Assembly (NCBI GenBank): GCA_050289385.1
Contig: JBNKFQ010000128.1
Span: forward strand, 1-34,778
From: JBNKFQ01 sp050289385
GTDB taxonomy: Bacteria > Pseudomonadota > Gammaproteobacteria > Pseudomonadales > Porticoccaceae
Length of the DNA: 34,778 nucleotides
Direction of reading: 5' to 3'
Each line of letters begins with the position of its first letter. Position 1 is the stretch's first letter. A model generated the notes under the pieces. That model searched no databases. It was not told the DNA's origin and saw only the letters and a list, made by a program, of their open reading frames with translations. The translations under genes were made by a program, and so were the position numbers. Shown in pieces: positions 1 through 8,061 of the stretch.

Positions 1-177
1 ACCAAGAGTTACATAGTCTTCCTGATCAATTCCATTTTCAGAGCCAAACCAATTGGTGTTATCGTTGATGTCTTTGGCGACATCAACCAGGTACGATGAC
101 GCTATAGCAGCGCCAAGAACCAGGAGAAGGAGCGGTAACAACAAATATTTTGCCGTTCTTTTTAGCAGTTTTTTCAT
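1..177 (-). CDS. Exported or membrane-anchored protein, N-terminal part only (cut by window edge)
   Basis: A reading frame on the minus strand starts at an ATG (175-177) and stays open to the window edge, giving 59 residues. The start is supported by an AAGGTG ribosome site seven bases upstream. The protein begins MKKLLKRTAKYLLLPLLLLV: a basic n-region and a long hydrophobic stretch (about residues 11-27), typical of a signal peptide or membrane anchor. A polar segment rich in Asp and Asn follows (residues 32-50). The family cannot be recognised from this fragment. It may be transcribed from the palindromic promoter region near 484-509, which is an inference from position only. Confidence 0.65.
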   Translation of the reverse strand, partial: MKKLLKRTAKYLLLPLLLLVLGAAIASSYLVDVAKDINDNTNWFGSENGIDQEDYVTLG

Positions 178-650
178 TTTGTTCACCTTGATTTACCTCG
201 GCATACAAAAACGTAATCGCTTCTCCAGCCAGGTTTTATTTTTCTCGATTCACGAGAAACAGACAGTCATTCAAATTGAAAATGGCCTTTGGCGGCCCAT
301 ATCCCGATTTTCCCAAGTCAATTGTATGGTTGACAGCTATACCTGTTGCGATAGCCGTTAAAGCAACGCCGCGCAACAGAACGTCTACCCTGGTGGACTT
401 GGACGCAAAAAGACGCGGGAATGGATGCAACGTGCCTAAAATATTTTCGAGTCCGCACTGCGTATGCGCCAGAGTAGGCAGGAATTATACAGACTGGTCG
501 GTCTATAATAAAGGTTGCTGTCTCTTTGGTGCGCCAGTGAATATAAATTTACGGGAAATGGACAAGTTGAGATAGCCATGAAACTATCTCTCACAATATG
601 CCATTATTGACCTTGAGGGAATATAACTGTTTGATTTTTTGTGAAACTTT
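178..650. other. Intergenic region without a supported gene
   Basis: This 473-bp stretch lies between the left-edge gene and tRNA-Pro. It contains short open frames on both strands, but none has a good ribosome site or a recognisable product. The only clear structure is the symmetric promoter/operator-like element around 484-510. A T-run at 634-640 lies just downstream of the tRNA on the plus strand, so it is not a terminator for the minus-strand tRNA. Confidence 0.5.
484..510. promoter_or_regulatory. Palindromic operator flanked by two outward -10 boxes
   Basis: AGACTGGTCGGTCT (491-504) is an imperfect palindrome (10 of 14 positions symmetric) of the kind bound by many TetR-family repressors. 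TATAAT lies at 504-509 on the plus strand and TATAAT at 489-484 on the minus strand, so the element is symmetric beyond the palindrome. The -35 boxes are weak on both sides. Control by the TetR protein encoded at 1741-2400 is a guess based on proximity. Confidence 0.4.
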
Positions 651-727
651 TGGTCGGAGCGAGAGGATTTGAACCTCCGACCCCCTCGTCCCGAACGAGG
701 TGCGCTACCAGGCTGCGCTACGCTCCG
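651..727 (-). tRNA. tRNA-Pro (anticodon CGG)
   Basis: This is a 77-nt tRNA with encoded CCA. The acceptor stem pairs CGGAGCG with CGCTCCG, the anticodon loop reads TTCGGGA (CGG anticodon), and the T-loop reads GTTCAAATC. The D-arm AGCGCAGCCTGGTAGCGC is typical of bacterial tRNA-Pro. It decodes CCG. Confidence 0.95.
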
Positions 728-737
728 CGCGGCGCGC

Positions 738-765
738 ATTATAGCACCGTTTGCCAGTGTGTAAA
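738..765 (-). promoter_or_regulatory. Sigma-70 promoter of tRNA-Pro
   Basis: On the minus strand TTTACA (765-760) and TATAAT (743-738) are separated by 16 bp. A GC-rich discriminator (GCGCGCCGCG) lies before the tRNA 5' end at 727. GC-rich discriminators are typical of stable-RNA promoters under stringent control. Confidence 0.6.
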
Positions 766-789
766 CGTAGGTGAAGTTGGTTCGCTTGC

Positions 790-1581
790 CTATTTGCGCG
801 TCAGCAACCGGTCAAGTTTGGATTCGATCGTTGTCAGGTGGTCTTCAAGCCTGTCAACTCTCTGCCTGAGGTCCTCTTCGGTTGATACGATCTCTTCTTC
901 CTGGCGTGAAATAAAGAAGGCAGCAAAGCTGGCTGTGATCATCGAAAATAAGCCGATACCCATCAAAATAATCAGGCTGCCAAATACGCGCCCGATCAGA
1001 CTGACTGGCACCACATCCCCATAGCCCACCGTAGTGACGGTTACCCACGCCCACCAGATGCCGTCCCAGGGGGTCTCTATGCCCGGATCGAGCACTGCCA
1101 TCATCACTCCCGACATGAGAATGACGGCGAGACTGGCCGCCAGTGTGGTGCCGAGTTCATTGCGAGAGAGCATCTTGCGCACACCGGAGCCAATGTGCAG
1201 CAAGAGGGCAAGAACGGCGAGAATGCGCAGCAGGCGCAAGGCCCCGAGATTTACGTCCCAACCCAGCAAAATTGGCAAGCCAAGTAAGATGATGACCAGA
1301 TTGAGCCAGTTGCCAATCAGATATCGGCGCGTGTTGGAGACGAGCCACGCCAGCAAAGCTGTCTCCACAACGAACAGCCCCCAAAGCGTCAGGTCGTACC
1401 AGGGACGAATGATGAGGCTTGATGGTTCGTGACTGTCTGCCCACCAGCTTAGCAGAATCCAGAGCGCTGCCAGCAGCATGGGAACTTCGAACAGTACGCC
1501 GACCCGGCGCGCGGTTCGATTTTCAGCCCGGTGCACGCCAGCAGCGCCAATATATTGCCCTAACCACTTGTAGTGATACAC
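790..1581 (-). CDS. Voltage-gated-type potassium channel protein (ion transporter family)
   Basis: This inner-membrane protein has several predicted hydrophobic segments, a pore loop with the K+ selectivity filter TVTTVGYGD, and a final transmembrane helix. A C-terminal charged coiled coil (RQEEEIVSTEEDLRQRVDRL onward) probably mediates tetramer assembly. The segment GALRLLRILAVLALLL resembles a weak S4-like helix with few arginines, so voltage sensing is uncertain. The start is ambiguous. I prefer the GTG at 1579-1581, because the frame's first possible start (TTG at 1641) has no ribosome site and adds a low-quality N-terminus. A run of eight C (G8 on the coding strand) sits 7-14 bases upstream of the GTG. 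The family is clear, but the ion selectivity is inferred from the filter. Confidence 0.85.
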   Translation of the reverse strand: MYHYKWLGQYIGAAGVHRAENRTARRVGVLFEVPMLLAALWILLSWWADSHEPSSLIIRPWYDLTLWGLFVVETALLAWLVSNTRRYLIGNWLNLVIILLGLPILLGWDVNLGALRLLRILAVLALLLHIGSGVRKMLSRNELGTTLAASLAVILMSGVMMAVLDPGIETPWDGIWWAWVTVTTVGYGDVVPVSLIGRVFGSLIILMGIGLFSMITASFAAFFISRQEEEIVSTEEDLRQRVDRLEDHLTTIESKLDRLLTRK

Positions 1582-1740
1582 CTTCAGCCCCCCCCAATAA
1601 CCGCTGGAGCACAGAGTATGGCGTAAATTCGAACGAGGCAAAACACGAAAATCTGTAATTTATCTGTTCTATACTTCGATCATTGACTATGCTTTGGGAC
1701 AGAAACACTAACTTTGGTCACGGCAGAATACGTGAGTGCT

Positions 1741-2400
1741 ATGTTGACAATCGATAGTCCCAGTACAGAAAAAATTCGTGAGAAAAAACGTCGCTTTCTG
1801 GCTCGTGAACAGCGGATTGTGGACGCGGCTCTTGAATTGTTGCTTGAACACGGCATTGACCGCGTCACGGTTTCTTCAATTGCGCGTCGTGCTGGTATCG
1901 GCAAGGGTACGATATATAAGCACTTTTTGACAAAAAGCGAGATATTTATGCGCATCGTGCTCGACTATGAGCACAAACTGACCGAAAACCTGAGTGCCGG
2001 TATCAAGGCTACCGACAACGGCGACCCGGGTGCCGCAGCCAAGGCTTATTTTCGTTCCAGGCTCGAGAATCCGGCGTTGGACAGGTTGGTGCAGCAGCTT
2101 GAGATTCGGCTGGAATTTGAAGAGGGCGCTAGTGCCCAGATCAAGGAACTGCACCGGGTTCGTCGCTCCAATGTCCAGGCTCTGAACGATATGGTAAGCA
2201 AGCTGATTCAGGGAGAGGTGCTTGAAGATGTGCCCCCCCATTACCACTACCTGACTTGTTGGGCGTTGGCGCAGGGCGCAGTGGAGCTGTTTTTTAACAA
2301 GACTCTTGACGATGATCTCAACGCAGACGACAAACGGGAACTGCTCAATTACATTTCACGCATTGGCGTCACCATGGGTAACCGCGGCCAGTTGGCCTGA
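1741..2400 (+). CDS. TetR/AcrR-family transcriptional regulator
   Basis: This is a one-component repressor of 219 residues, usual for the family. The N-terminal helix-turn-helix domain is clear: RIVDAALELLLEHGIDRVTV, then SSIARRAGIGKGTIYKHF (recognition helix), then the typical T-K-S-E-I-F. The C-terminal ligand domain is not diagnostic, although a WALAQGAVELFFNK helix near the end is a common dimer element. The ATG at 1741 is chosen over a TTG 27 bases upstream because the domain begins well after it; the ribosome site is weak. The DUF1285 gene follows after 68 bp on the same strand. The ligand is unknown. Confidence 0.9.
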   Translation: MLTIDSPSTEKIREKKRRFLAREQRIVDAALELLLEHGIDRVTVSSIARRAGIGKGTIYKHFLTKSEIFMRIVLDYEHKLTENLSAGIKATDNGDPGAAAKAYFRSRLENPALDRLVQQLEIRLEFEEGASAQIKELHRVRRSNVQALNDMVSKLIQGEVLEDVPPHYHYLTCWALAQGAVELFFNKTLDDDLNADDKRELLNYISRIGVTMGNRGQLA

Positions 2401-2468
2401 GACCCGTAGAGAGCGTGTTTGGCCCTGAGCAGACAGCGGGTTCTGTTGAATATATCCTCTGAAATTAC

Positions 2469-3050
2469 ATGAATCGGGTTTTGAGCAAAGATATACAACA
2501 TATTTTTGATGATTTGCTTGCGCAGCAAAAACGCCATATCAACTCCATGCCGCCTGTGGATTTGTGGGATCCGCCCTTGTGTGGCGATATGGATCTGGTT
2601 ATTCGGCGCAATGGTGACTGGGTGCACTGCGGTGGCGTAATCAAACGCGGGGAACTGGTACGTCTGTTTGCCAAGGTTCTCAAGCGAGAGGGCGATGACT
2701 GGTTTTTGGTGACACCGGCAGAAAAGTGGCGAATTCGAGTAGAGGACGCCCCGTTGTTTATTACGGCAGTGCAATTTGAGCGACGCGATAATCAACAGGC
2801 GCTGATTTTTGAAAGCTCTACAGGCGATGTGGTTGTCGCCAGTGATTTGCACTCCATTCGTGTTGTGGAAGACCCTGTTAGCCGAGAGCCGTCGCCTTAT
2901 TTGCTGGTGCGCCGAAACCTTGAAGGCCTGATTGCGCGCTCGGTGTTTTACCAGATGGTGGAACACGCAGAAGAGCGCATCGTGGGTGGTCAAACGTGGC
3001 TGGGGCTCGAAAGTATGGGGACTTTTTTTCCATTGGGACGGCCAGAGTAA
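2469..3050 (+). CDS. DUF1285 domain protein
   Basis: This is a 193-residue soluble protein of the DUF1285 family, widespread in proteobacteria and without an established function. The family core is visible in order: PPVDLWDPPLCGDMDLVI, GDWVHCGGVIKRGELVRLF, then WFLVTPAEKWRIRVEDAP. No signal peptide or membrane segment is seen. It ends with a good intrinsic terminator, facing the ETF-QO gene. The upstream gap from the tetR gene is short, so both could be on one transcript. Confidence 0.88.
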   Translation: MNRVLSKDIQHIFDDLLAQQKRHINSMPPVDLWDPPLCGDMDLVIRRNGDWVHCGGVIKRGELVRLFAKVLKREGDDWFLVTPAEKWRIRVEDAPLFITAVQFERRDNQQALIFESSTGDVVVASDLHSIRVVEDPVSREPSPYLLVRRNLEGLIARSVFYQMVEHAEERIVGGQTWLGLESMGTFFPLGRPE

Positions 3051-3067
3051 ATGCTTGAAACCGTGGC

Positions 3068-3103
3068 TGCCGAAGGGAGTGCAAACAACCTTCGGCATTT
3101 TCT
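3068..3103 (+). terminator. Intrinsic terminator between convergent genes
   Basis: TGCCGAAGG (3068-3076) pairs perfectly with CCTTCGGCA (3089-3097), followed by TTTT. It ends the DUF1285 gene. The stem may also serve the convergent ETF-QO transcript, but no matching T-run is seen on that strand and the hairpin overlaps or abuts its end. Confidence 0.75.
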
Positions 3104-3105
3104 GC

Positions 3106-4746
3106 CTACATATTCGGATAGTTCGGCCCGCCTGAACCCTCCGGGGTTACCCAGTTGATATTTTGCGCTGGATCTTTGATATCGCAGGTTTTGCAGTGTA
3201 CGCAGTTTTGAGCGTTTATCTGAAAACGCTTGTCTCCATCGGCATTTTCCACAATCTCGTATACGCCAGCCGGACAATAGCGTTGCGCCGGTTCATCGTA
3301 GATGGGCAAGTTGTGGTTGATGGGTAAATCCGGGTCTGCCAGTTTCAGATGACAGGGCTGGTCTTCTTCATGATTGGTGTTGGACAGGAAGACCGAAGAG
3401 AGCTTGTCAAATGTCAATACACCATCAGGCCGTGGATAAGACAGGGGCGCACACTCACTGGCGGGTTTCATCTGAGTATAATCGGGCTTTGGATCGCGCA
3501 ATGTCCAGGGCAGTTTGCCATTAAACAGATTGATATCAAAAAATACGTAGGCGCTCCCCAGAATATTGCCCCATTTGTGCTGTGCCGGACTGAAGTTGCG
3601 TTGCATCTGCAACTCCTTGCCCGCCCAGGAGTTGCGATACGCGTCCGTATAATCGGTCAGTTCATCGTTGCGGCGATCAGCGGCGATGGCTTGCGCGACG
3701 CACTCGGCAGCCACCATTCCGGATTTCATCGCGGTGTGACTGCCTTTGATTTTTGCCGAATTCAGCGTGCCCGCGTCATCGCCAATTAAGAGGCCGCCCG
3801 GAAATGCCATTTTGGGCAGGGATTGCAGGCCACCCTTGACCAGTGCCCGTGCGCCGTATGAAACCCGTTCACCGCCTTCAAGATATTTGCGAATGGCCGA
3901 ATGTGTTTTATAGCGCTGAAATTCATCGAAGGGACTGAGGTGAGGGTTGCTGTATGACAGGTCGGTAATCAGGCCAACGACCACCTGGTTATCTTCCAGG
4001 TGATAGAGGAACCCGCCACCATTGGTGTTGCTCTCACTGAGGGGCCAACCGGCGGTATGGACCACCAAACCTTTTTTATGTTTTTCTTTAGGTATGGACC
4101 ATAACTCCTTGATTCCTATTCCATAATGCTGTGGCTCTTTACCTTTATCCAGGTTGAATTTCGCAATCAGCTGCTTGCCCAGATTACCTCGGCACCCCTC
4201 TGAAAACAGGGTGTATCTGGCGTGCAGCTCCATGCCGGGCATATAGGAGTCCTTGTGTTGGCCATTGGCGCCAACCCCCATATCGCCTGTGGCAATACCC
4301 TTGACGTTGCCTGCCTCGTCGTAAACCACTTCGGCTGCGGCGAACCCCGGAAATATCTCGACACCGAGGTTTTCAGCCTGTTGTGCCAGCCAGCGGCACA
4401 GATTGCCCAGGCTGATGACGTAGTTGCCGTGATTGTGCATGGTCTTCGGGGCGAACAGGCCGGGTATCCTCACCGCCTTGTCGGCGCCTCTGAGCAACAG
4501 GATATGGTCTTCGCTGACCTCTGCGTTCAGCGGTGCAGAGCGTTTTTTCCAGTCGGGAAACAGTTCGTTGAGTGCACTGGGCTCAAATACCGCGCCGGAG
4601 AGAATGTGCGCCCCAGCCTCGGAACCTTTCTCCACCACGCAGACGCTGAGTGACTCATTGATTTGTTTGAGGCGGCAAGCAGCGGACAGGCCTGCCGGAC
4701 CCGCGCCAACGATCACCACATCGTATTCCATTGATTCTCTATCCAC
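3106..4746 (-). CDS. Electron transfer flavoprotein-ubiquinone oxidoreductase (ETF-QO)
   Basis: This membrane-bound FAD/4Fe-4S enzyme passes electrons from reduced ETF (from fatty-acid and amino-acid dehydrogenases) to ubiquinone. The N-terminal dinucleotide fold reads YDVVIVGAGPAGLSAACRL and continues with VVEKGSEAGAHILSGAVFEP. The C-terminal ferredoxin-like domain carries the cluster cysteines in CPAGVYE and CVHCKTCDIKDPAQNINW. The frame is open upstream to 4962, but that extension is not family-like. GTG at 4744-4746 gives VDRESMEYD, matching the start of close Pseudomonas homologues as I recall them; the ATG at 4731 is an alternative. It is divergent from etfBA, its electron donor. Confidence 0.95.
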   Translation of the reverse strand: MDRESMEYDVVIVGAGPAGLSAACRLKQINESLSVCVVEKGSEAGAHILSGAVFEPSALNELFPDWKKRSAPLNAEVSEDHILLLRGADKAVRIPGLFAPKTMHNHGNYVISLGNLCRWLAQQAENLGVEIFPGFAAAEVVYDEAGNVKGIATGDMGVGANGQHKDSYMPGMELHARYTLFSEGCRGNLGKQLIAKFNLDKGKEPQHYGIGIKELWSIPKEKHKKGLVVHTAGWPLSESNTNGGGFLYHLEDNQVVVGLITDLSYSNPHLSPFDEFQRYKTHSAIRKYLEGGERVSYGARALVKGGLQSLPKMAFPGGLLIGDDAGTLNSAKIKGSHTAMKSGMVAAECVAQAIAADRRNDELTDYTDAYRNSWAGKELQMQRNFSPAQHKWGNILGSAYVFFDINLFNGKLPWTLRDPKPDYTQMKPASECAPLSYPRPDGVLTFDKLSSVFLSNTNHEEDQPCHLKLADPDLPINHNLPIYDEPAQRYCPAGVYEIVENADGDKRFQINAQNCVHCKTCDIKDPAQNINWVTPEGSGGPNYPNM

Positions 4747-4980
4747 CACCGGTTTCTCGCTCTTGCATTCGACTGCGTTCGATTCTACCTCGCACCTGAT
4801 CTCAAAGTCATGGGCAAGTCGGTTAAAAAATGAGCACATTTTGATTGTGAATATTTGCCTTACCCGTCTCGGGGCTGGCATCATTCCGGGTCTGTTCTGT
4901 CGGTCTGCTTTTATGCGGCAATTGCTCTGGTTTTGACGGGTGTTCTGACTGTCCGCAGGCATCTGTGGTTTCAGGCATGT

Positions 4981-5004
4981 ATGGTTTCAATTATGGTTTC
5001 AATT
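4981..5004 (+). repeat. Perfect tandem 12-mer (two copies)
   Basis: ATGGTTTCAATT occurs twice head to tail, with a degenerate third copy (GTGGTTTCAGGC) upstream near 4965-4976. It sits 19 bp before the etfB start, in the region between the divergent ETF-QO and etfB genes. Confidence 0.6.
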
Positions 5005-5022
5005 GGTTATTGAAGGTTGATC

Positions 5023-5772
5023 ATGAAGATACTGGTAGCGGTAAAACGAGTGGTGGATTACAACGTGAAGGTGCGTCCAAAGGCGGACGGCACCGGAGTT
5101 GATCTCAACAACGTAAAAATGTCTATCAATCCATTTTGTGAGATTGCGGTGGAAGAGGCAGTGCGATTGAAGGAGAAGGGCGTGGCTACGGAGATCGTTG
5201 TGGTCTCTATCGGGCCGCAAGCTGCTCAGGAACAGATTCGCACGGCTTTGGCACTGGGCGCCGATCGCGGCGTGCTGGTGAAGACAGATGAAAACCTGGA
5301 ACCACTGGCAGTGGCCAAGTGCCTGAAGGCTGTCTACGAAAAGGAACAGCCTGATATCGTGCTGATGGGCAAACAGTCCATTGACGGTGACAACAACCAG
5401 ACCGGACAAATGCTTGCTGCGCTGGCAGGTATTCCCCAGGGTACTTTTGCGTCCGAGGTAGTGGTTGAAAGGGGCAAAGCCAACGTAACACGCGAAATAG
5501 ACGGTGGTTTGCAGACGGTTGTTCTCAATTTGCCGGCAGTCATTACCACGGATTTGCGTCTCAATGAACCGCGTTATGCTTCGCTGCCCAACATTATGAA
5601 AGCCAGGCAAAAACCGATGGAGACCACATCTCCGGACGAGCTGGGTGTCGATACGGCAGCGCGTGTTAAAACCCTTGGGGTTGAGCCACCGGCCGCACGT
5701 CAGGCTGGTGTCAGGGTGGCTGATGTGGCCGAGTTGGTCGAAAAGCTGAAGAACGAGGCGAAAGTGATATGA
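5023..5772 (+). CDS. etfB: Electron transfer flavoprotein, beta subunit
   Basis: This is the beta subunit (249 residues) of the soluble ETF heterodimer, which binds AMP and docks with acyl-CoA dehydrogenases and ETF-QO. It begins MKILVAVKRVVDYNVKVRPK, the classic family start. It also contains NPFCEIAVEEAVRLKEKG and the signature region VLMGKQSIDGDNNQTGQML, and ends with the usual Lys-rich tail. The ATG at 5023 has an AAGG site seven bases upstream; an in-frame TTG six bases earlier is less likely. Its stop overlaps the etfA start (ATGA), so the two are translationally coupled. Confidence 0.97.
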   Translation: MKILVAVKRVVDYNVKVRPKADGTGVDLNNVKMSINPFCEIAVEEAVRLKEKGVATEIVVVSIGPQAAQEQIRTALALGADRGVLVKTDENLEPLAVAKCLKAVYEKEQPDIVLMGKQSIDGDNNQTGQMLAALAGIPQGTFASEVVVERGKANVTREIDGGLQTVVLNLPAVITTDLRLNEPRYASLPNIMKARQKPMETTSPDELGVDTAARVKTLGVEPPAARQAGVRVADVAELVEKLKNEAKVI

Positions 5773-6698
5773 GTATTTTGATTATTGCCGAACACGACAA
5801 TACCAGCCTGAAGCCGGCAACCCTCAATACGGTGTCTGCGGCACAGGCAATTGGTGGCGATATTGATATTCTGGTTGTCGGTCAGAATTGTGCTGCTGTA
5901 GCGGATGCCGCTGCCAAAATTGGTGGAACAGGTAAGGTGTTGGTGGCAGACAACGAAGCCCTTGCCCACCAATTGCCGGAAAATGTAGCGCCACTGGTGG
6001 CCGAAGCAGCGGCCAGCTACAGTCACGTGATGGCGCCGGCCACAACGGCCGGTAAAAACCTGATGCCACGCGTTGCGGCTCTGCTGGACGTACAGCCCAT
6101 TTCTGATATTTCGGGCGTTGAATCGGCCGATACATTCAAGCGGCCAATTTACGCCGGTAATGTGATTGCCACGGTGCAGAGCAGTGATGCCATCAAGGTC
6201 CTGACAGTGCGTGGCACAGCCTTTGATGCGGCGCCGGCCGAAGGTGGCTCCGCGACAATAGAGCAGTTGGATTTTGCCCGGGATGCCGGTATTTCCGGTT
6301 TTGTGGGCGAAGAGCTTGCCGCATCAGACCGGCCCGAGCTGACCGCTGCGAAAGTGGTTATTTCGGGTGGTCGCGGTATGCAGAATGGTGAAAACTTTGC
6401 CATGCTGGAGCGCATTGCCGATAAACTGGGGGCTGCAGTAGGTGCTTCCCGCGCTGCAGTGGATGCCGGCTTCGTACCAAATGATATGCAAGTTGGGCAA
6501 ACCGGCAAGATTGTGGCGCCAGACCTGTACATCGCGGTCGGTATTTCCGGCGCTATTCAGCATCTGGCCGGTATGAAGGACAGCAAGGTGATTGTGGCAA
6601 TCAATAAAGACGAGGAAGCGCCAATATTCCAGGTGGCTGACTATGGTCTGGTTGCAGACCTGTTTGATGTGCTGCCGGATCTGGAGGCGGCTTTATAA
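5769..6698 (+). CDS. etfA: Electron transfer flavoprotein, alpha subunit
   Basis: This is the FAD-carrying alpha subunit (309 residues) of ETF. The N-terminal half has the ETF fold (ILIIAEHDNTSLKPATLNTV). The C-terminal FAD-binding domain shows VVISGGRGMQNGENF, GASRAAVDAGFVPNDMQVGQ, TGKIVAPDLYIAVGISGAIQ, and KVIVAINKDEEAPIFQVADY. It overlaps etfB by four bases. A strong terminator follows within 60 bp, so etfBA is a two-gene operon. Confidence 0.97.
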   Translation: MSILIIAEHDNTSLKPATLNTVSAAQAIGGDIDILVVGQNCAAVADAAAKIGGTGKVLVADNEALAHQLPENVAPLVAEAAASYSHVMAPATTAGKNLMPRVAALLDVQPISDISGVESADTFKRPIYAGNVIATVQSSDAIKVLTVRGTAFDAAPAEGGSATIEQLDFARDAGISGFVGEELAASDRPELTAAKVVISGGRGMQNGENFAMLERIADKLGAAVGASRAAVDAGFVPNDMQVGQTGKIVAPDLYIAVGISGAIQHLAGMKDSKVIVAINKDEEAPIFQVADYGLVADLFDVLPDLEAAL

Positions 6699-6723
6699 AA
6701 ACAGGCGGCAGCAGGCGTGACTG

Positions 6724-6755
6724 AAAACGGGAACCGAAGTGGTTCCCGTTTTTTT
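6724..6755 (+). terminator. Intrinsic terminator of etfBA
   Basis: AACGGGAACC (6726-6735) pairs with GGTTCCCGTT (6741-6750) around a GAAGT loop, and the T-run continues to 6755. A G9 homopolymer follows at 6761-6769. Confidence 0.9.
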
Positions 6756-6784
6756 AATCCGGGGGGGGGTGCGCCAGGAGCCGG

Positions 6785-7114
6785 TCAGTGCCGTTTACGT
6801 CCTTTTTTGTTCTTTCTGTTTTTGTGCTTCTTTACTTTTTTCCATTTTTCGCGCAATTTCTTTTGTTCTTCGGGAGGGCGTTTTTTAAACTTTTCCCGTG
6901 CTTTCAGCACCTTTTCCCGCTGTTCGGGCGACATGGATTCAAAGCGCTTTCGCTGCTGTATGCGGCGTTGTTCAGCCGCACTTTTTTCCTTTTGTTCAGC
7001 ATTCTCCCGTCTGTCTTTTTTGTCATCATCCGCCATTGACACCGGTGCGGCAAGCGCCAGCGCACAAAGGCACGCTGCCAAAAGTCCGCGACGGAATAAC
7101 AGTTTTTTACCCAT
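6785..7114 (-). CDS. Small exported, highly basic protein (DUF3106-like)
   Basis: This is a protein of about 109 residues. A signal peptide (GKKLLFRRGLLAACLCALAL, cleaved near APVSMADDD) is followed by a Lys/Arg/Glu-rich helix. The segment FESMSPEQREKVLKAREKFK resembles the repeated unit of DUF3106/Spy-like periplasmic proteins. The tail (KKHKNRKNKKGRKRH) is almost entirely basic. It is the last gene of the sigma-factor operon and overlaps the preceding gene by a few bases. The ATG at 7114 is spaced better from a GGGTG site than the ATG at 7120, but both are possible. The function is unknown; its position suggests an envelope role under the sigma factor. Confidence 0.75.
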   Translation of the reverse strand: MGKKLLFRRGLLAACLCALALAAPVSMADDDKKDRRENAEQKEKSAAEQRRIQQRKRFESMSPEQREKVLKAREKFKKRPPEEQKKLREKWKKVKKHKNRKNKKGRKRH

Positions 7115-7448
7115 GGTCATCTACACCCGCTTCGTTTTCTGCCAACCATTGATAGAATTCAAGCTCTTCGTACAGGTCAACCTCGGAATTGGCGACCTGT
7201 TCATCGGTTCCCGAGTCCAGCACATGGTTGCCAATAAAATCCGGCGTAATAAATACAGCGACCAGCACCACCGTTGCCATTGCCGTAGTAAATGCAGGCC
7301 ACAATAGTTTGCTGCTGCGTGATTTGGGGTCAGTCAAAAGCGCTGCCCGCCGCGCATTGGCAATGCGCTGGTCCAGATCAGGCGAAATATCCTGTTCTGA
7401 ATGTCTCAGTGTTGCCTGAAGCTCTTTTTCAAACAATTTGTCACTCAT
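7107..7448 (-). CDS. DUF3619-like single-pass membrane protein, possible anti-sigma factor
   Basis: This is a protein of 113 residues starting MSDKLFEKELQATLRHSEQD. A soluble N-terminal part contains DLDQRIANARRAAL, a single hydrophobic segment (LLWPAFTTAMATVVLVAVFI) follows, and the periplasmic C-terminus is acidic. This layout and its place directly after an ECF sigma gene (one base from its stop) suggest a membrane partner of that sigma factor, as in the DUF3619 family. Anti-sigma activity is inferred, not shown. The ATG at 7448 is chosen over the upstream in-frame start inside the sigma gene. Confidence 0.75.
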   Translation of the reverse strand: MSDKLFEKELQATLRHSEQDISPDLDQRIANARRAALLTDPKSRSSKLLWPAFTTAMATVVLVAVFITPDFIGNHVLDSGTDEQVANSEVDLYEELEFYQWLAENEAGVDDHG

Positions 7449-7449
7449 A

Positions 7450-8061
7450 TCAGTAGCCCTCGAGTTTCGTGCGTAGCGTGGCCAGGGCACGAAAATAGTG
7501 GGTTTTAACGCTGCCCTCGCTACACTTCATGGCGCTGGCAGTTTCCGCAGTGTTGAGCCCCTCCCAACAGCGCAACATAAAGGCCTCGCGCTGTCTTGCC
7601 GGTAGCTCCTTTACAGCCTGCTCGAGCTGTTGCAGTCGTTGATCGCTTTCCAGTTGCTGTACCGGCTGGGTGCTGGTGGACGCCGGTACGTATTCATAGG
7701 GGTCTGCCGATGTCTCCTCGCTGACGCCGGCTGGCCGCAATTTGTCTGCCCAGCTGCGAAACCGGTTTTGCACGGCACGGCGACGATGAAAATCGTTGAT
7801 TCGGCTGTGCAATATTCTATAAAACAGGGGCTTCCAGTCATCCCAGCCCTTGTCGCTGTACAGTTGCACCAATTTTGTCATAGCGTCCTGCACAATATCC
7901 AGAGCGTCGTCCGGGTTGCGCACTGCAACCTGGGCCATGCGAAAGGCGCGGCGTTCAATGCCGCGCAAAAAGCTGGCCAGGCTTCTGCTTTCGCAAGCGG
8001 CCATGTCGTCTGGTTCCAGTCGTGCCGTTGCGCACTCTCTCACTATTGCTGTTCCCGTCAT
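7450..8061 (-). CDS. ECF-type RNA polymerase sigma factor
   Basis: This is a sigma-70 family protein of 203 residues. Region 2 shows AVRNPDDALDIVQDAMTKLV and WKPLFYRILHSRINDFHRRR. Region 4 shows LPARQREAFMLRCWEGLNTA and MKCSEGSVKTHYFRALATL. The N-terminus before about residue 28 is not conserved. Its ATG shares a base with the stop of the upstream Arg/His/Tyr-rich gene (TAATG), which implies coupled translation. The same trio of sigma factor, DUF3619 and DUF3106-like proteins occurs in Pseudomonas and relatives, as I recall it. The target promoters are unknown. Confidence 0.92.
   Translation of the reverse strand: MTGTAIVRECATARLEPDDMAACESRSLASFLRGIERRAFRMAQVAVRNPDDALDIVQDAMTKLVQLYSDKGWDDWKPLFYRILHSRINDFHRRRAVQNRFRSWADKLRPAGVSEETSADPYEYVPASTSTQPVQQLESDQRLQQLEQAVKELPARQREAFMLRCWEGLNTAETASAMKCSEGSVKTHYFRALATLRTKLEGY

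Noticed and set aside
236..430. Minus-strand 64-codon frame
   Set aside because: It has a TTG start without a ribosome site, no recognisable domain, and lies in otherwise non-coding DNA.
641..1024. Plus-strand frame starting MKLLVGARGFEPPT
   Set aside because: It reads through tRNA-Pro and antisense to the K+ channel gene.
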